A stretch of 64,000 bases of DNA from an uncultured Pseudomonadales bacterium (GTDB lineage Bacteria; Pseudomonadota; Gammaproteobacteria; Pseudomonadales; Azotimanducaceae). Position 1 is the first letter of the stretch. Each line of letters begins with the position of its first letter. The stretch spans positions 1,364,001 to 1,428,000 of the forward strand of contig OY282379.1 in NCBI GenBank assembly GCA_958295875.1, read 5' to 3'. The notes beneath the pieces were generated by a model, which had not been told where the DNA came from, ran no database searches, and worked only from the letters and a program-made list of their open reading frames with translations. The position numbers were made by a program, and so were the translations under genes. Shown piece by piece: positions 8,623 through 16,145 of this stretch.

Positions 8623-9396
8623 ATGTCTCGAAACACGGCCGACGTCGGCCGGGCGCTTGAGTTGCTGCGCGAAGGGTTGGGGCCTTTCGTGGAGCGTGAA
8701 GTTGCGCGCTTTGCCACCCGCGAGCAGATCGCGGACTTCATACGAAACGGTCCGCGCTCGAATGCCCATCTCAAGGAAGAGCGAATTCGCGAATGGGATG
8801 TTCACGTCCTGCTCAACCTAATGCAGCGGCGATGGCGCGACGTCTTCGCCGACACGCTTGGGCGAACGGAACGCGGGTTCGTCGGCGAGTTGCAGGACTG
8901 GCGCAACAAGTGGGCGCATCAACAGATGCTGACGTCACCGGACGCGGATGTGGATCGGGCTTTGGACACCACCGTTCGCCTTCTTCGCGCCGTCAAGGCG
9001 GAAACGCAGGCAGCGGAAGTGGCTCGGCTTCGGGAGTCGCGCAGAGCTGCCAACGCGCCCGATGGGAACGCGCTCGCCTCCAGCAGTGGCACCGAGCCGC
9101 GGTCGTCTGTTCCGGCCCACAGACCGGTGCCCCGTTCGTCACCGGTGTCGCAAGCAGACGAGATTCGTCTGTATGCGATTGAGAACTATGTGATGCGGTG
9201 GCGCGAATCAGGCAATGAAACGCTTGCCATCCGCGCTGGCGACGTCGAGCGCGAAATGGGGCTGCGCCACGTTACGCCCAATGTTTGCAGCGCCTTGGAA
9301 GGCCGCAAGTTCCAAGCCCAAGCCAACCTCGTTCTCGTACGCCGCGAAGGCCCGCGCCGAAGCACAACAACCACGTACTACTACCAACAAGGCTGA
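8623..9396 (+). CDS. HEPN-domain protein (Swt1-type) with C-terminal winged-helix-like domain
   Basis: Protein of 257 residues in three parts. Residues 1-130 match the helical Swt1-family HEPN domain (ALELLREGLGPFVEREV at the start) and include DWRNKWAHQ, an Rx4H motif (R94, H99) that in active HEPN proteins is the RNase site. Residues 135-180 are a polar linker. Residues about 185-257 form a compact domain (AIRAGDVEREMGLRHVTPNVCSALEGRKF) that reads like a winged helix. HEPN proteins often act in toxin-antitoxin or antiviral systems, but some are non-catalytic. AAGGGGAG precedes the ATG. It is convergent with an AbrB-type antitoxin gene at 9474, though that arrangement is not a classical toxin-antitoxin operon. 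Confidence 0.65.
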   Translation: MSRNTADVGRALELLREGLGPFVEREVARFATREQIADFIRNGPRSNAHLKEERIREWDVHVLLNLMQRRWRDVFADTLGRTERGFVGELQDWRNKWAHQQMLTSPDADVDRALDTTVRLLRAVKAETQAAEVARLRESRRAANAPDGNALASSSGTEPRSSVPAHRPVPRSSPVSQADEIRLYAIENYVMRWRESGNETLAIRAGDVEREMGLRHVTPNVCSALEGRKFQAQANLVLVRREGPRRSTTTTYYYQQG

Positions 9397-9430
9397 TTCG
9401 GAGATCGGCTCCGGGTTGGCGTCCGGCTGT

Positions 9431-9444
9431 CTGGCAGCTGCCAG
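9431..9444. terminator. Small palindrome between convergent genes
   Basis: CTGGCAGCTGCCAG is a perfect 14-nt palindrome (stem CTGGC, loop AGCT) in the 77-bp gap between the HEPN gene and the AbrB gene. It could act as a bidirectional terminator, but no T-tract follows in either direction. Confidence 0.25.
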
Positions 9445-9473
9445 TGCCGCTGCGCCGGTAGCGATGCACATCC

Positions 9474-9725
9474 TCACTCTTCACCGGCCCAGCCGGCGGC
9501 GGAGGCTTCCCGGATCTCCTCCATCGAAAGGCGCTCCGTGTTGGACTGCGCCAGCAACCCGAAAATCGTCGACACCGGGTTCCCCGGGTTCCGTCGCAGT
9601 TGAACGCGATGCTCGGCGAGCAGATCGATGCTGAGCTTGTCGCCGGGCCGCACTCCAAGGTGCTGGAGCACATCCTTTCGGAGCGTGATCTCTCCCTTGG
9701 CGGTGACAGTGAGTGCGATGGCCAT
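9474..9725 (-). CDS. SpoVT/AbrB-fold DNA-binding protein, orphan MazE-like antitoxin
   Basis: Protein of 83 residues. The N-terminal 50 residues (IALTVTAKGEITLRKDVLQH then LGVRPGDKLSIDLLAEHRVQL) are a swapped-hairpin AbrB domain, as in MazE and VapB-type antitoxins and transition-state regulators. The C-terminal tail with SMEEIREASAAGW could wrap a toxin or oligomerise. ATG 9725 was chosen because the domain begins immediately after it. No PIN, MazF or other toxin frame follows in the 77 bp downstream, so it is orphan or regulates in trans. The nearest candidate partner is the convergent HEPN protein. Confidence 0.75.
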   Translation of the reverse strand: MAIALTVTAKGEITLRKDVLQHLGVRPGDKLSIDLLAEHRVQLRRNPGNPVSTIFGLLAQSNTERLSMEEIREASAAGWAGEE

Positions 9726-9838
9726 GACATGAAGCCTGCGCGTGGAGAGTGCCAATGGTAGGGCGCTCTCGCCTCGCCATCGAGGGCTCCTGCGGGCGGC
9801 AGTTGCGCGCACCGCGCCACCTAAGCGATGATGCCGCC

Positions 9839-10711
9839 ATGAACGACGCAAACACCCAACCCGTACGCTACATGGATCGCACGCGCCGCTATTACGAGGC
9901 GCAGGGGTTCGAGAAGTCCTATCAATGGGCGCAACACGATGACGTGCCATTCACCGCGCTGAAGCGGCCGCTGGCGGAGTCCACGGTGGGGCTGATCACC
10001 ACCGCGGCCTTGTACGATCGCGTGGAGTCAGACCCGCGTTCGGTGGCGTCCAACGCCACCGCCGAGCCGCCGCCGCGCCTGTACGCCGACGACTTGGCGT
10101 GGGACAAGCGCGCCACCCACATGGAGGACTTGAACTCCTATTGCCCCATCGACCGGCTGCAGGAGCTGGCGGCGGCAGGGCGCATCGGCCGCTTGGCGGA
10201 GCGCTTTCACTGCGTGCCCACGGAGTACAGCCAGCGCCGCACCATCGAGGAGGACGCGCCGGAAATCCTCAAACGCTGCCAGGCAGACGGCGTGGACGTG
10301 GCACTTCTCGTGCCGTTGTGACCCGTCTGCCACCAGACCGTGTGTCTGGTCGCCCGTGCGCTTGAAACCGCCGGCATCCCCACGGTGATCGTGGGCTCGG
10401 CCTTGGACATCGTGTCGCACGCCGGCGCGCCGCGCCATGTCTTCACGGACTTTCCGCTCGGCAATCCGTGCGGGAAGCCCTACGACACCGAGATGCAGCG
10501 CGCCATCGTCGGCGCCGCCATCGACATGCTCGAATCCGCCACTGCGCCGGGCGCGTTTCAACAGACGCCCTACGAGTGGGGCAGCCACGCATGGCGGCAA
10601 CGCTACATGGAGGTGCTGCCGGAGAACATGCAACGGCTTGCGGCCATGGGCGCGGCGCGGCGCAATGAACGCCAAGCCCGGCGCGATGCCGGCAAGGTGC
10701 GCGCTGGATGA
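9839..10711 (+). CDS. GrdB-family selenoprotein (glycine/sarcosine/betaine reductase B-like) with in-frame UGA
   Basis: Continuous frame of 290 codons if TGA at 10319-10321 is read as selenocysteine (residue 161). The sequence around it, LLVPL-U-PVCHQTV, gives a UxxC redox motif (U161, C164). The flanks are one family: ADGVDVALLVP before and VARALETAGIPTVIVGSALDIV after, then FTDFPLGNPCGKPYD. This is the GrdB/PrdB fold, in which the Sec/Cys centre attacks a substrate C-N or similar bond; proteobacterial members with CxxC exist, with unknown substrate. A 7-bp hairpin follows the UGA at SECIS distance. The stop overlaps the next ATG (ATGA). A weak GATGAT lies 6 nt before the ATG. No sel genes are in the window. 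Confidence 0.8.
10319..10321 (+). other. In-frame UGA, predicted selenocysteine codon
   Basis: TGA interrupts the GrdB-family frame at the position where relatives have cysteine of a CPVC-type motif. Homology continues in the same frame without any indel on both sides, which argues against a nonsense pseudogene or sequencing error. Confidence 0.78.
10332..10350 (+). promoter_or_regulatory. Bacterial SECIS-like hairpin after the Sec codon
   Basis: ACCAGAC and GTCTGGT form a perfect 7-bp stem closing a 5-nt loop, CGTGT. The loop starts 17 nt after the UGA and has G as its second base. Bacterial SECIS elements bound by SelB are hairpins with the apical loop about 16-37 nt after UGA and a G among the first two loop bases, so position, size and loop base all fit. 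Confidence 0.7.
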
Positions 10712-11916
10712 CGCCGACACGCCTGCGGCGCCGCGTCACAACACTGTGCGCGGCGCTCGGCGTCATCGCCCTCGCCGGCACCACATTCGGCGGCCCGCCC
10801 CATGTTGATCCAGCCGAGGACGCCGACCACTTCGGCGCCCCGGAATCGTTCCTGTTTTGGACCGCCGAGCAGAAGGTGGCCGGCTTTCGCAACACCGCGG
10901 CGATCTTCCCGGCGCGCGTCATCGCCGCCGGCGACGCCGCTTCGCCCATGCCGCCCGCCGCCACGCCAATCGACGACCTCCGCTTTGAGGCGGGGGGCGA
11001 GCCCTTGGACATCGACGGCTTCATGGAACACAACCATGTGGTCGGCCTCATCGCCCTGCAGGATGGCCAAGTGCTGCTTGAGCGGTACGCCGCCGGCAAC
11101 GACGCAGACAGCCTGTGGGTGTCGTTCTCCGTCGCCAAATCCGTGGTGGCCATGTTGATCGGGGCGGCCATCCAAGATGGCTACATCGAGTCTGCCCAAG
11201 AGAAGGTGACGAGCTACCTCCCGCGCCTCGCCGGCACCGCCTACGACGACGTGTCCATTGCCGACCTGCTGCAGATGTCCTCCGGCGTTGCTTGGAACGA
11301 AGACTACGCAGACCCCACCTCCGACGTGAACAACATGCCGCCGAACTTGGTGGACCTCTACCGGGCGCTGGCCGCCAAGGAGCGCGTGGGAGTCACCGGC
11401 GAAGTGTTCAACTACAACACGGCTGAGACGAACTTGGTCGGAGCCGTGCTGCGGGCCGCGATCGGCAACAACCTGGCCACCTACCTCTCGCACAAAGTTT
11501 GGCGGCCGTTCGGCATGCAGGCGCCGGCGAACTGGATGACCCATGGCCCAGATGGCGGCGAGCTCGGCGGCTGCTGCATCAGCGCAACCTTGCGGGATTA
11601 CGCGCGCATTGGCCTGTTCGCGCTGGCCGATGGGGTGCTGGCGAACGGCGAACGGGTGCTGCCGGCGGGCTGGATGGCGGCATCGACGACGCCGGCCAAG
11701 GGCTATGCCGGCTATGGCTATCTTTGGTGGCTGCAAGGCGATGGCGCCTTCAACGCCTTGGGCATCTTCGGGCAATCCATCCACGTTGATCCGGCGCGCC
11801 GCTTGGTGGTGGTCACGCACAGCGCTTGGCCAGTGGCAGTGGGGCAGCCGTTCAGCGAACGCCGGAGCGCGTTCCTCGAAGCATTGGCCCAGCACTTGGA
11901 CGACAACCTGGGGTGA
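10708..11916 (+). CDS. Secreted or periplasmic serine hydrolase, beta-lactamase/class C family
   Basis: Protein of 402 residues with a basic N-terminus and hydrophobic stretch (LCAALGVIALAGTTFGG), a likely signal peptide. The serine beta-lactamase-like fold shows the SxxK motif SVAK (S141, K144) and the YxN motif FNYNT (Y236, N238). Length and motifs fit the class C/esterase/D-aminopeptidase group rather than a true beta-lactamase; the substrate is unknown. Its ATG overlaps the stop of the selenoprotein gene (ATGA), so translation is probably coupled to read-through of the upstream UGA. Confidence 0.85.
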   Translation: MTPTRLRRRVTTLCAALGVIALAGTTFGGPPHVDPAEDADHFGAPESFLFWTAEQKVAGFRNTAAIFPARVIAAGDAASPMPPAATPIDDLRFEAGGEPLDIDGFMEHNHVVGLIALQDGQVLLERYAAGNDADSLWVSFSVAKSVVAMLIGAAIQDGYIESAQEKVTSYLPRLAGTAYDDVSIADLLQMSSGVAWNEDYADPTSDVNNMPPNLVDLYRALAAKERVGVTGEVFNYNTAETNLVGAVLRAAIGNNLATYLSHKVWRPFGMQAPANWMTHGPDGGELGGCCISATLRDYARIGLFALADGVLANGERVLPAGWMAASTTPAKGYAGYGYLWWLQGDGAFNALGIFGQSIHVDPARRLVVVTHSAWPVAVGQPFSERRSAFLEALAQHLDDNLG

Positions 11917-11971
11917 GCGCACACGAACATTGTTCCCGCCAACTGGGGGAATTGGGAGAAGCGACAGAGAG

Positions 11972-12307
11972 ATGATCTACGAAATTCGCAACTACCACTA
12001 CGCGCCGGAGCGGCTCGCCGAGTACCGCGTTTGGGCAACAGAGGTGGCGCTGCCATACATCCGCAGCCACATGGATCTCGTGGGCTTCTGGCTGAACCTG
12101 GACGAGCCGGCGCAAGTCGCCGGCACGCCACAGGACGAGCTCGGCGCCGCCACCGTCACCTGGATCATCCGTTGGGATTCCATGGCGGCGCGGAACGCGG
12201 GGATGGCCAAAGCCTTTGGCAGCGATGCTTGGGAACGCATCATGGATCAGAACCCCGGCCGCGAGAACTACCTGCGCACCGAAGCGAAGTTCGCCGAAGC
12301 CCTCTGA
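11972..12307 (+). CDS. NIPSNAP family protein
   Basis: Small alpha/beta-barrel protein of 111 residues beginning MIYEIRNYHYAPERLAEY, the classical NIPSNAP start, with WDSMAARNAGMAKAF in the second half. NIPSNAP domains form ferredoxin-like dimers; bacterial members often sit beside catabolic genes, and their role is unclear. GACAGAGAG precedes the ATG. It follows the serine hydrolase on the same strand by 55 bp and may share its transcript. Confidence 0.85.
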   Translation: MIYEIRNYHYAPERLAEYRVWATEVALPYIRSHMDLVGFWLNLDEPAQVAGTPQDELGAATVTWIIRWDSMAARNAGMAKAFGSDAWERIMDQNPGRENYLRTEAKFAEAL

Positions 12308-12323
12308 GCCGGCGGCGCGGCGC

Positions 12324-13301
12324 TCAGCCCGAGGCTTGCGCCGCGGCAATCTCCCGCATCAGCGCGTCGACGCTGTAGCTGCCGGCAGCCATGCCCTCCC
12401 GCACCAGCCGGTTGCCGATACGCTGCAGCGCCAAGTTCGCCGGCGTGGGCACGCCGTGCAAGCGGCCCAGCAGCACGATTTCGCCGTTCAGGAAGTCTGT
12501 CTCGATGTTGCCGGTGCCGCGCTGCACGCTCTGCCAAGAAGACCCGCCGTTGCGCTCGTGCCCAGGCACCGGCAAGGCGCGGATGCCGGTGCCGCGACGC
12601 TCGCGGGTCTCGGCGGCCGTCGCGCAGTCGATGCCCGCCGCTTGGTAGCAGGCCAGCGCTTCGTCGCGCAGCAAGCGCATGACAGCTCGGGGCGCCTCAT
12701 TGCAGGCGGCCTGCACCGCATTGCCGAGATTGGCAAGCAGCTTGGCGTGCTTGTGGCGCATGATGGCCGCGTCTGGCTGGGCGGTGAAGCCGGCGTCGGT
12801 CAACGCCGCGGCGACTTGTTCGGCCACGCGGTCTACGCCGGTGGGATAGCAACCCACATCCAAGAGGCCGGCGGGGCCTTCGGCGCCATGCACCACCTCG
12901 CCGGGCACCAAGTGTTCCGCCGGCAGCCACACCACCATCCCGTACACGCGGCGGAACCGCCGCGCCGCCATGCGTTCGTTGTCCACGCCGTTTTGGCAAC
13001 AGATCACCGGCACCGCGTCCCCGGCGACGGCGTGGAGTTCGCGCAGCGCCGCCTCGGTTTGGTGGCTCTTCATGCACAGCAGCACGAAGTCGCCATCCTT
13101 GCAGCCGGCCTCGGCGGGGCTCCCCACGGCGGGAATGGGCAGGCGCACATCCGCAGACGGCGTGATGAAGCGCAGCCCGTCCCTGCGCAAGGCATCCAAG
13201 TGGGCGCCGCGGGCGATGAGAAGCACCTGTTCGCCGTTCTGGAATAGCCGCGAACCGACCGCGCCGCCGATGCCGCCGGCGCCGTAGATGATGAATCGCA
13301 T
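12324..13301 (-). CDS. Ketopantoate reductase family oxidoreductase (PanE/ApbA-like)
   Basis: NADP-dependent reductase of about 325 residues. It begins MRFIIYGAGGIGGAVGSRL, the Rossmann GxGxxG of PanE/ApbA, continues with LLCMKSHQTEAALREL and CCQNGVDNE (the N and K of the active site are recognisable), and ends with the all-helical C-terminal domain. True PanE makes pantoate for CoA synthesis, but this paralogue is somewhat longer and could act on another 2-keto acid. An ATG two codons upstream (13307) is an alternative start. It lies 78 bp downstream of ruvX on the same strand and is convergent with the NIPSNAP gene. Confidence 0.82.
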   Translation of the reverse strand: MRFIIYGAGGIGGAVGSRLFQNGEQVLLIARGAHLDALRRDGLRFITPSADVRLPIPAVGSPAEAGCKDGDFVLLCMKSHQTEAALRELHAVAGDAVPVICCQNGVDNERMAARRFRRVYGMVVWLPAEHLVPGEVVHGAEGPAGLLDVGCYPTGVDRVAEQVAAALTDAGFTAQPDAAIMRHKHAKLLANLGNAVQAACNEAPRAVMRLLRDEALACYQAAGIDCATAAETRERRGTGIRALPVPGHERNGGSSWQSVQRGTGNIETDFLNGEIVLLGRLHGVPTPANLALQRIGNRLVREGMAAGSYSVDALMREIAAAQASG

Positions 13302-13379
13302 CGTCACCGCCCTTGGCGAACGCCTAAGCGGCGCGGATTGGAACGCAGCCGCGCACGGATCACCCGCAACGGCGTGGCG

Positions 13380-13805
13380 TCAGCCGGCGTGACGTGACGC
13401 CGTGCCGACATGCAAGCCCACGCCGCCGGCCGGCGCCGCGCTGTTGAGCCATGTTTCGGCAATCACTTCGGCCGCGGTTGCGTGGCTGCCGCCCCGCGAA
13501 ACCGCCTCGAAGGTGGATAGCCGTTCGTCCGCGAACTGCGCGCCGATGGCATAGCGCTTGCTGAGCCATGCGCCAAAACGCCGCGCCGCGGCGCTCATCT
13601 CGCTCTCCGTGTCGTCCATGTTCAATGGCAGGCCGACGACGAACCCCTCTGGGCGCCACTCATCCACCAGCCGATCCAGCGCCGGGCCAAGGGGCACGCC
13701 GCGGCGCGCCCTGATGTCGCAGAGGGCCGACGCCGTGCCGGCGCGCGGCTCGGCCACCGCCACGCCAATGTGGGAGAGGCCGAAGTCGAACGCGAGATGC
13801 GCCAT
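13380..13805 (-). CDS. ruvX: Pre-16S rRNA nuclease / Holliday junction resolvase-like RuvX (YqgF)
   Basis: RNase H-fold nuclease of 141 residues. Motifs: LAFDFGLSHIGVAVA with the first catalytic aspartate, VGLPLNMDDTESEMS, DERLST with the second acidic residue, and a late DxxA-like region that is less clear because the tail ends early. YqgF processes the 16S rRNA 5' end and has been proposed as a Holliday junction resolvase. It starts 4 nt after the yqgE stop, the standard gammaproteobacterial yqgE-ruvX pair. Confidence 0.9.
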   Translation of the reverse strand: MAHLAFDFGLSHIGVAVAEPRAGTASALCDIRARRGVPLGPALDRLVDEWRPEGFVVGLPLNMDDTESEMSAAARRFGAWLSKRYAIGAQFADERLSTFEAVSRGGSHATAAEVIAETWLNSAAPAGGVGLHVGTASRHAG

Positions 13806-13809
13806 GCCG

Positions 13810-14370
13810 TCAGGCGTGGCCGATCTTGCCGGACATGAGCGAAAAGTCGATGCCGATGATCTTCGCCGCGGCGCTCACGCGATCTTTGAACGGCACGTCG
13901 AAGATCACAGACTTGGAGCTTGGGCAGGTCAACCAGACGTCGCGTTCGATCTCCCCTTCCAACTGGCCAGGCCCCCAACCCGCATAGCCGAGCGCGAGCA
14001 GATAGTGGCGGGGGCCGCCACCGCCGGCGATGGCGGCCAACAGCTCCATCTCCGTGGTGAGCGCCAAACCGTTGCCGACGCCGAGGCTTTGTTCCACCCG
14101 CATGTCGTCCGTGTGCAGGATGAACGCGCAGTCTCTGCGCACGGGGCCGCCCTCGATGACGGGCGCCGCCGCGTCGAAATCGCAGGGCAGGTTGAGTTGC
14201 TGCAGCATGTCGCCCACCGTCATCTCAAGCGGCCGATTCACAACCAGCCCGAAGGCGCCTTCCCGGTTGTGCCGGCAGATGTAGGTGATGGTGTCGCCGA
14301 AGTAGTCGCTTAAGGACTCCGGGTTCGGCATGGCGAGCAGGAATTGGTTCTTGAGCGATGCGCTGGCCAC
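13810..14370 (-). CDS. yqgE: YqgE/AlgH family protein
   Basis: Protein of 186 residues with all family landmarks: SLKNQFLLAMPN at the start, EGAFGLVVNRPLEMTVGDML, EGGPVRRDCAFILH, and LALGYAGWGPGQLEGEI. The biochemical role is not known; it was named AlgH from alginate regulation in Pseudomonas. The start is GTG 14370, four residues before the conserved region. TATGAT lies only 6 nt upstream, so the mRNA may begin at the GTG itself. It is followed by ruvX with a 4-nt gap, and preceded on the same strand by an SDR gene. Confidence 0.9.
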   Translation of the reverse strand: MASASLKNQFLLAMPNPESLSDYFGDTITYICRHNREGAFGLVVNRPLEMTVGDMLQQLNLPCDFDAAAPVIEGGPVRRDCAFILHTDDMRVEQSLGVGNGLALTTEMELLAAIAGGGGPRHYLLALGYAGWGPGQLEGEIERDVWLTCPSSKSVIFDVPFKDRVSAAAKIIGIDFSLMSGKIGHA

Positions 14371-14376
14371 GCCGCC

Positions 14377-14382
14377 ATCATA
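14377..14382 (-). promoter_or_regulatory. -10 hexamer TATGAT 6 nt before yqgE GTG (leaderless candidate)
   Basis: TATGAT followed by GGCGGC and then GTG. Transcription normally starts 6-8 nt after the -10, which places the 5' end on or next to the start codon. No -35 element stands out. Confidence 0.55.
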
Positions 14383-14396
14383 CGCCAACGCCGGCG

Positions 14397-15158
14397 TCAG
14401 TGGTTCCACCAAGGCAGGTCTGAGAAGGAGCGCAGATCCAACTCGTGCGTCCACACCGAGCGATGCTGCCCGGCGATGTGCCAGTAGGTGTCCGCGATGC
14501 GTTCCGGCAGCATGAGGCCGTCTTCGGCGCCTTTGGTGTCCCGCAGGGCTTGGAACCGCTCGGCGCCGAGCATCTTGCCCAGCGTGTCGGGCGCGTCCAC
14601 CGAACCATCGACGACGACATGGGCGACGTGGATGTTGCGCGGTGAGAGTTCCGCGTTCAACGTCTGGCAGAGCAGGCGCCGCCCGCCCATCGCGGCCGCG
14701 TGGGAGTGCTGGCCGGCATTGCCCCGCACCGCGGCGGTGGCGGAGGTGACGATGAGCGTGCCGCCGCCACGTTCCACCATGTACGGGCAGGCGGCCTTCG
14801 CCAGCCGGAACAGGCCCAGCGTGCCGAGCCGCCAACCCATCTCGAATGCTTTGGCGCTGGTGTTGTCCAACGACCGGTCGCCGATTTGCGCGCCGAGGTT
14901 GTAGATGGCGACCTCGATCGGGCCGACGTCCGCCTCCACTTGCGCCACGCGCTCCTCGATCGAATCCGCCGCGATGGCGTTCATCAGAAAGCCCGACGCC
15001 GAGCCGCCTTCGCTTTCGATCGCGTCCACCAGCTTGTCGAGGCCAGCCTGATCCGTGCGGCGGCAAAGCACCGCGTGATAGCCCTCTTTGGCGAACCGCT
15101 TGCCGACGGTGCCGCCGATGCCGGCGCCGGCGCCGATGACCAGACAGACAGGCTTCAT
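14397..15158 (-). CDS. Atypical short-chain dehydrogenase/reductase lacking the YxxxK catalytic pair
   Basis: SDR-fold protein of 253 residues. The cofactor motif LVIGAGAGIGGTVGKRF is intact and CRRTDQAGLDKL favours NADP(H) through the arginines. NLGAQIGDRS replaces the usual NNAG, and the catalytic serine region is IVTSATAAVRG. At the place of YxxxK the sequence is HSHAAAMGGRRLL, with neither Tyr nor Lys. A group of SDRs with AHVVIDG-like endings (here VAHVVVDGSVD) also lacks the tyrosine. It may be inactive or bind ligands, or work with other residues. ATG 15158 is chosen because the Rossmann motif starts five residues later. Confidence 0.8.
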   Translation of the reverse strand: MKPVCLVIGAGAGIGGTVGKRFAKEGYHAVLCRRTDQAGLDKLVDAIESEGGSASGFLMNAIAADSIEERVAQVEADVGPIEVAIYNLGAQIGDRSLDNTSAKAFEMGWRLGTLGLFRLAKAACPYMVERGGGTLIVTSATAAVRGNAGQHSHAAAMGGRRLLCQTLNAELSPRNIHVAHVVVDGSVDAPDTLGKMLGAERFQALRDTKGAEDGLMLPERIADTYWHIAGQHRSVWTHELDLRSFSDLPWWNH

Positions 15159-15350
15159 CGCGTGTTTACTCCGTTTTCCGATTAGAGAGTTGGCGAACGC
15201 CGCGGCATCAAAGGTTGGGATGCGCGGCAATCAAGCGGCGGATGCTACCGCAATCCACCTTCTCGACGAGCAGGGCTGAGGTGCTGGCCGTGCTGGCTGC
15301 CCCACTGGCGGGCGCGGCATCGAACTGCGGCCACGCCCGCAACCAAGCCG

Positions 15351-16145
15351 TCACGCATGGAAGCGCCCGCCGCGCTGCTTCACAAACTGCCAGGTGCGCA
15401 CGATCTCCAGCACATCCGTCTCCCGGCGCATGGCCGGTGGCAGCGGCGCGTAGGGCGCTGCCAAGCGCACGATGCGCAGCGCCGCGGCATCGAGCTCGGC
15501 ATGGCCGGAGGATTCGAGCACGCGCACATCGCGCAAACTGCCATCCGCGGCGATGGCGACCAGCAGCTGCAGCCGCCCATAGAGCCGCTGCGCCCGTGCC
15601 GCCTGCGGATAGTTGAGGTTGCCGACGCGCTCCACCTCGCGCCGCCAAGCGGCGAGATAGTAGGCGTCTTCGCTCGTTTGCGGCGCCGCGGCATCGAGGC
15701 GGCGCACGCGAACGTCCCCACGCTGCGGCGGTGTGACGGCGCCCAGCTTGGCAACGTCGCGCACCAAGCCTGCATAGGCTTCACGCGGTGGTGTCCAGAC
15801 AGGGCGATCGGGCGGCGCAGGCGCCGGCTTTGCTGCCGGAGTTTCCGGCACCACCTCATGTGCAACTTCCGGCACAGCATCGGGCGTTGGGGATGCAAAC
15901 ACCGACTCCACGGCCGGCGCTGGCACAAACTCCGCAACGCCAGTTTCCGCTGCGGCAAGCGGCCTGACAGGCAACGCATCTGCGGGCTTGGGCGCGGCCA
16001 ACGTCACTTCAATCACCGAGCGGGGCGCCGTGAGCGCAGGAAAGGGCGAGTCCAACCCCAAGAGGAGCGCTAGATGCAGGGCGACGGCAATGCCAAGCGC
16101 CGCGGCCAGCCGCCAAGACGCCCAAGCATCGCCGAGGCCGGTCAC
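15351..16145 (-). CDS. tonB: TonB-family energy transducer
   Basis: Protein of 264 residues: a short cytoplasmic start, one transmembrane helix (LAAALGIAVALHLALLLGL), a long proline/alanine-rich periplasmic spacer, and a C-terminal TonB domain (NLNYPQAARAQRLYGRLQLLVAIAADGSLRDVRVLESSGHAELD). It links the ExbBD motor to outer-membrane receptors. The ATG overlaps the gshB stop by 4 nt. gshB-tonB-yqgE-ruvX is a common order in Pseudomonas-like bacteria, although here an SDR gene sits between tonB and yqgE. Confidence 0.88.
   Translation of the reverse strand: MTGLGDAWASWRLAAALGIAVALHLALLLGLDSPFPALTAPRSVIEVTLAAPKPADALPVRPLAAAETGVAEFVPAPAVESVFASPTPDAVPEVAHEVVPETPAAKPAPAPPDRPVWTPPREAYAGLVRDVAKLGAVTPPQRGDVRVRRLDAAAPQTSEDAYYLAAWRREVERVGNLNYPQAARAQRLYGRLQLLVAIAADGSLRDVRVLESSGHAELDAAALRIVRLAAPYAPLPPAMRRETDVLEIVRTWQFVKQRGGRFHA

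Noticed and set aside
9749..10321. Upstream frame start at 9749 for the selenoprotein
   Set aside because: The first 30 codons lie antisense to the start of the AbrB gene region and have no homology; ATG 9839 begins the conserved part.
10319..10711. GrdB-like gene as a nonsense pseudogene
   Set aside because: The UGA falls exactly on the redox Cys position, is followed by intact homology in the same frame and by a SECIS-like hairpin.
13810..15066. A 418-codon minus-strand frame upstream of and including yqgE
   Set aside because: The first 230 codons are out-of-frame antisense-like sequence through the SDR gene; YqgE homology starts at GTG 14370.
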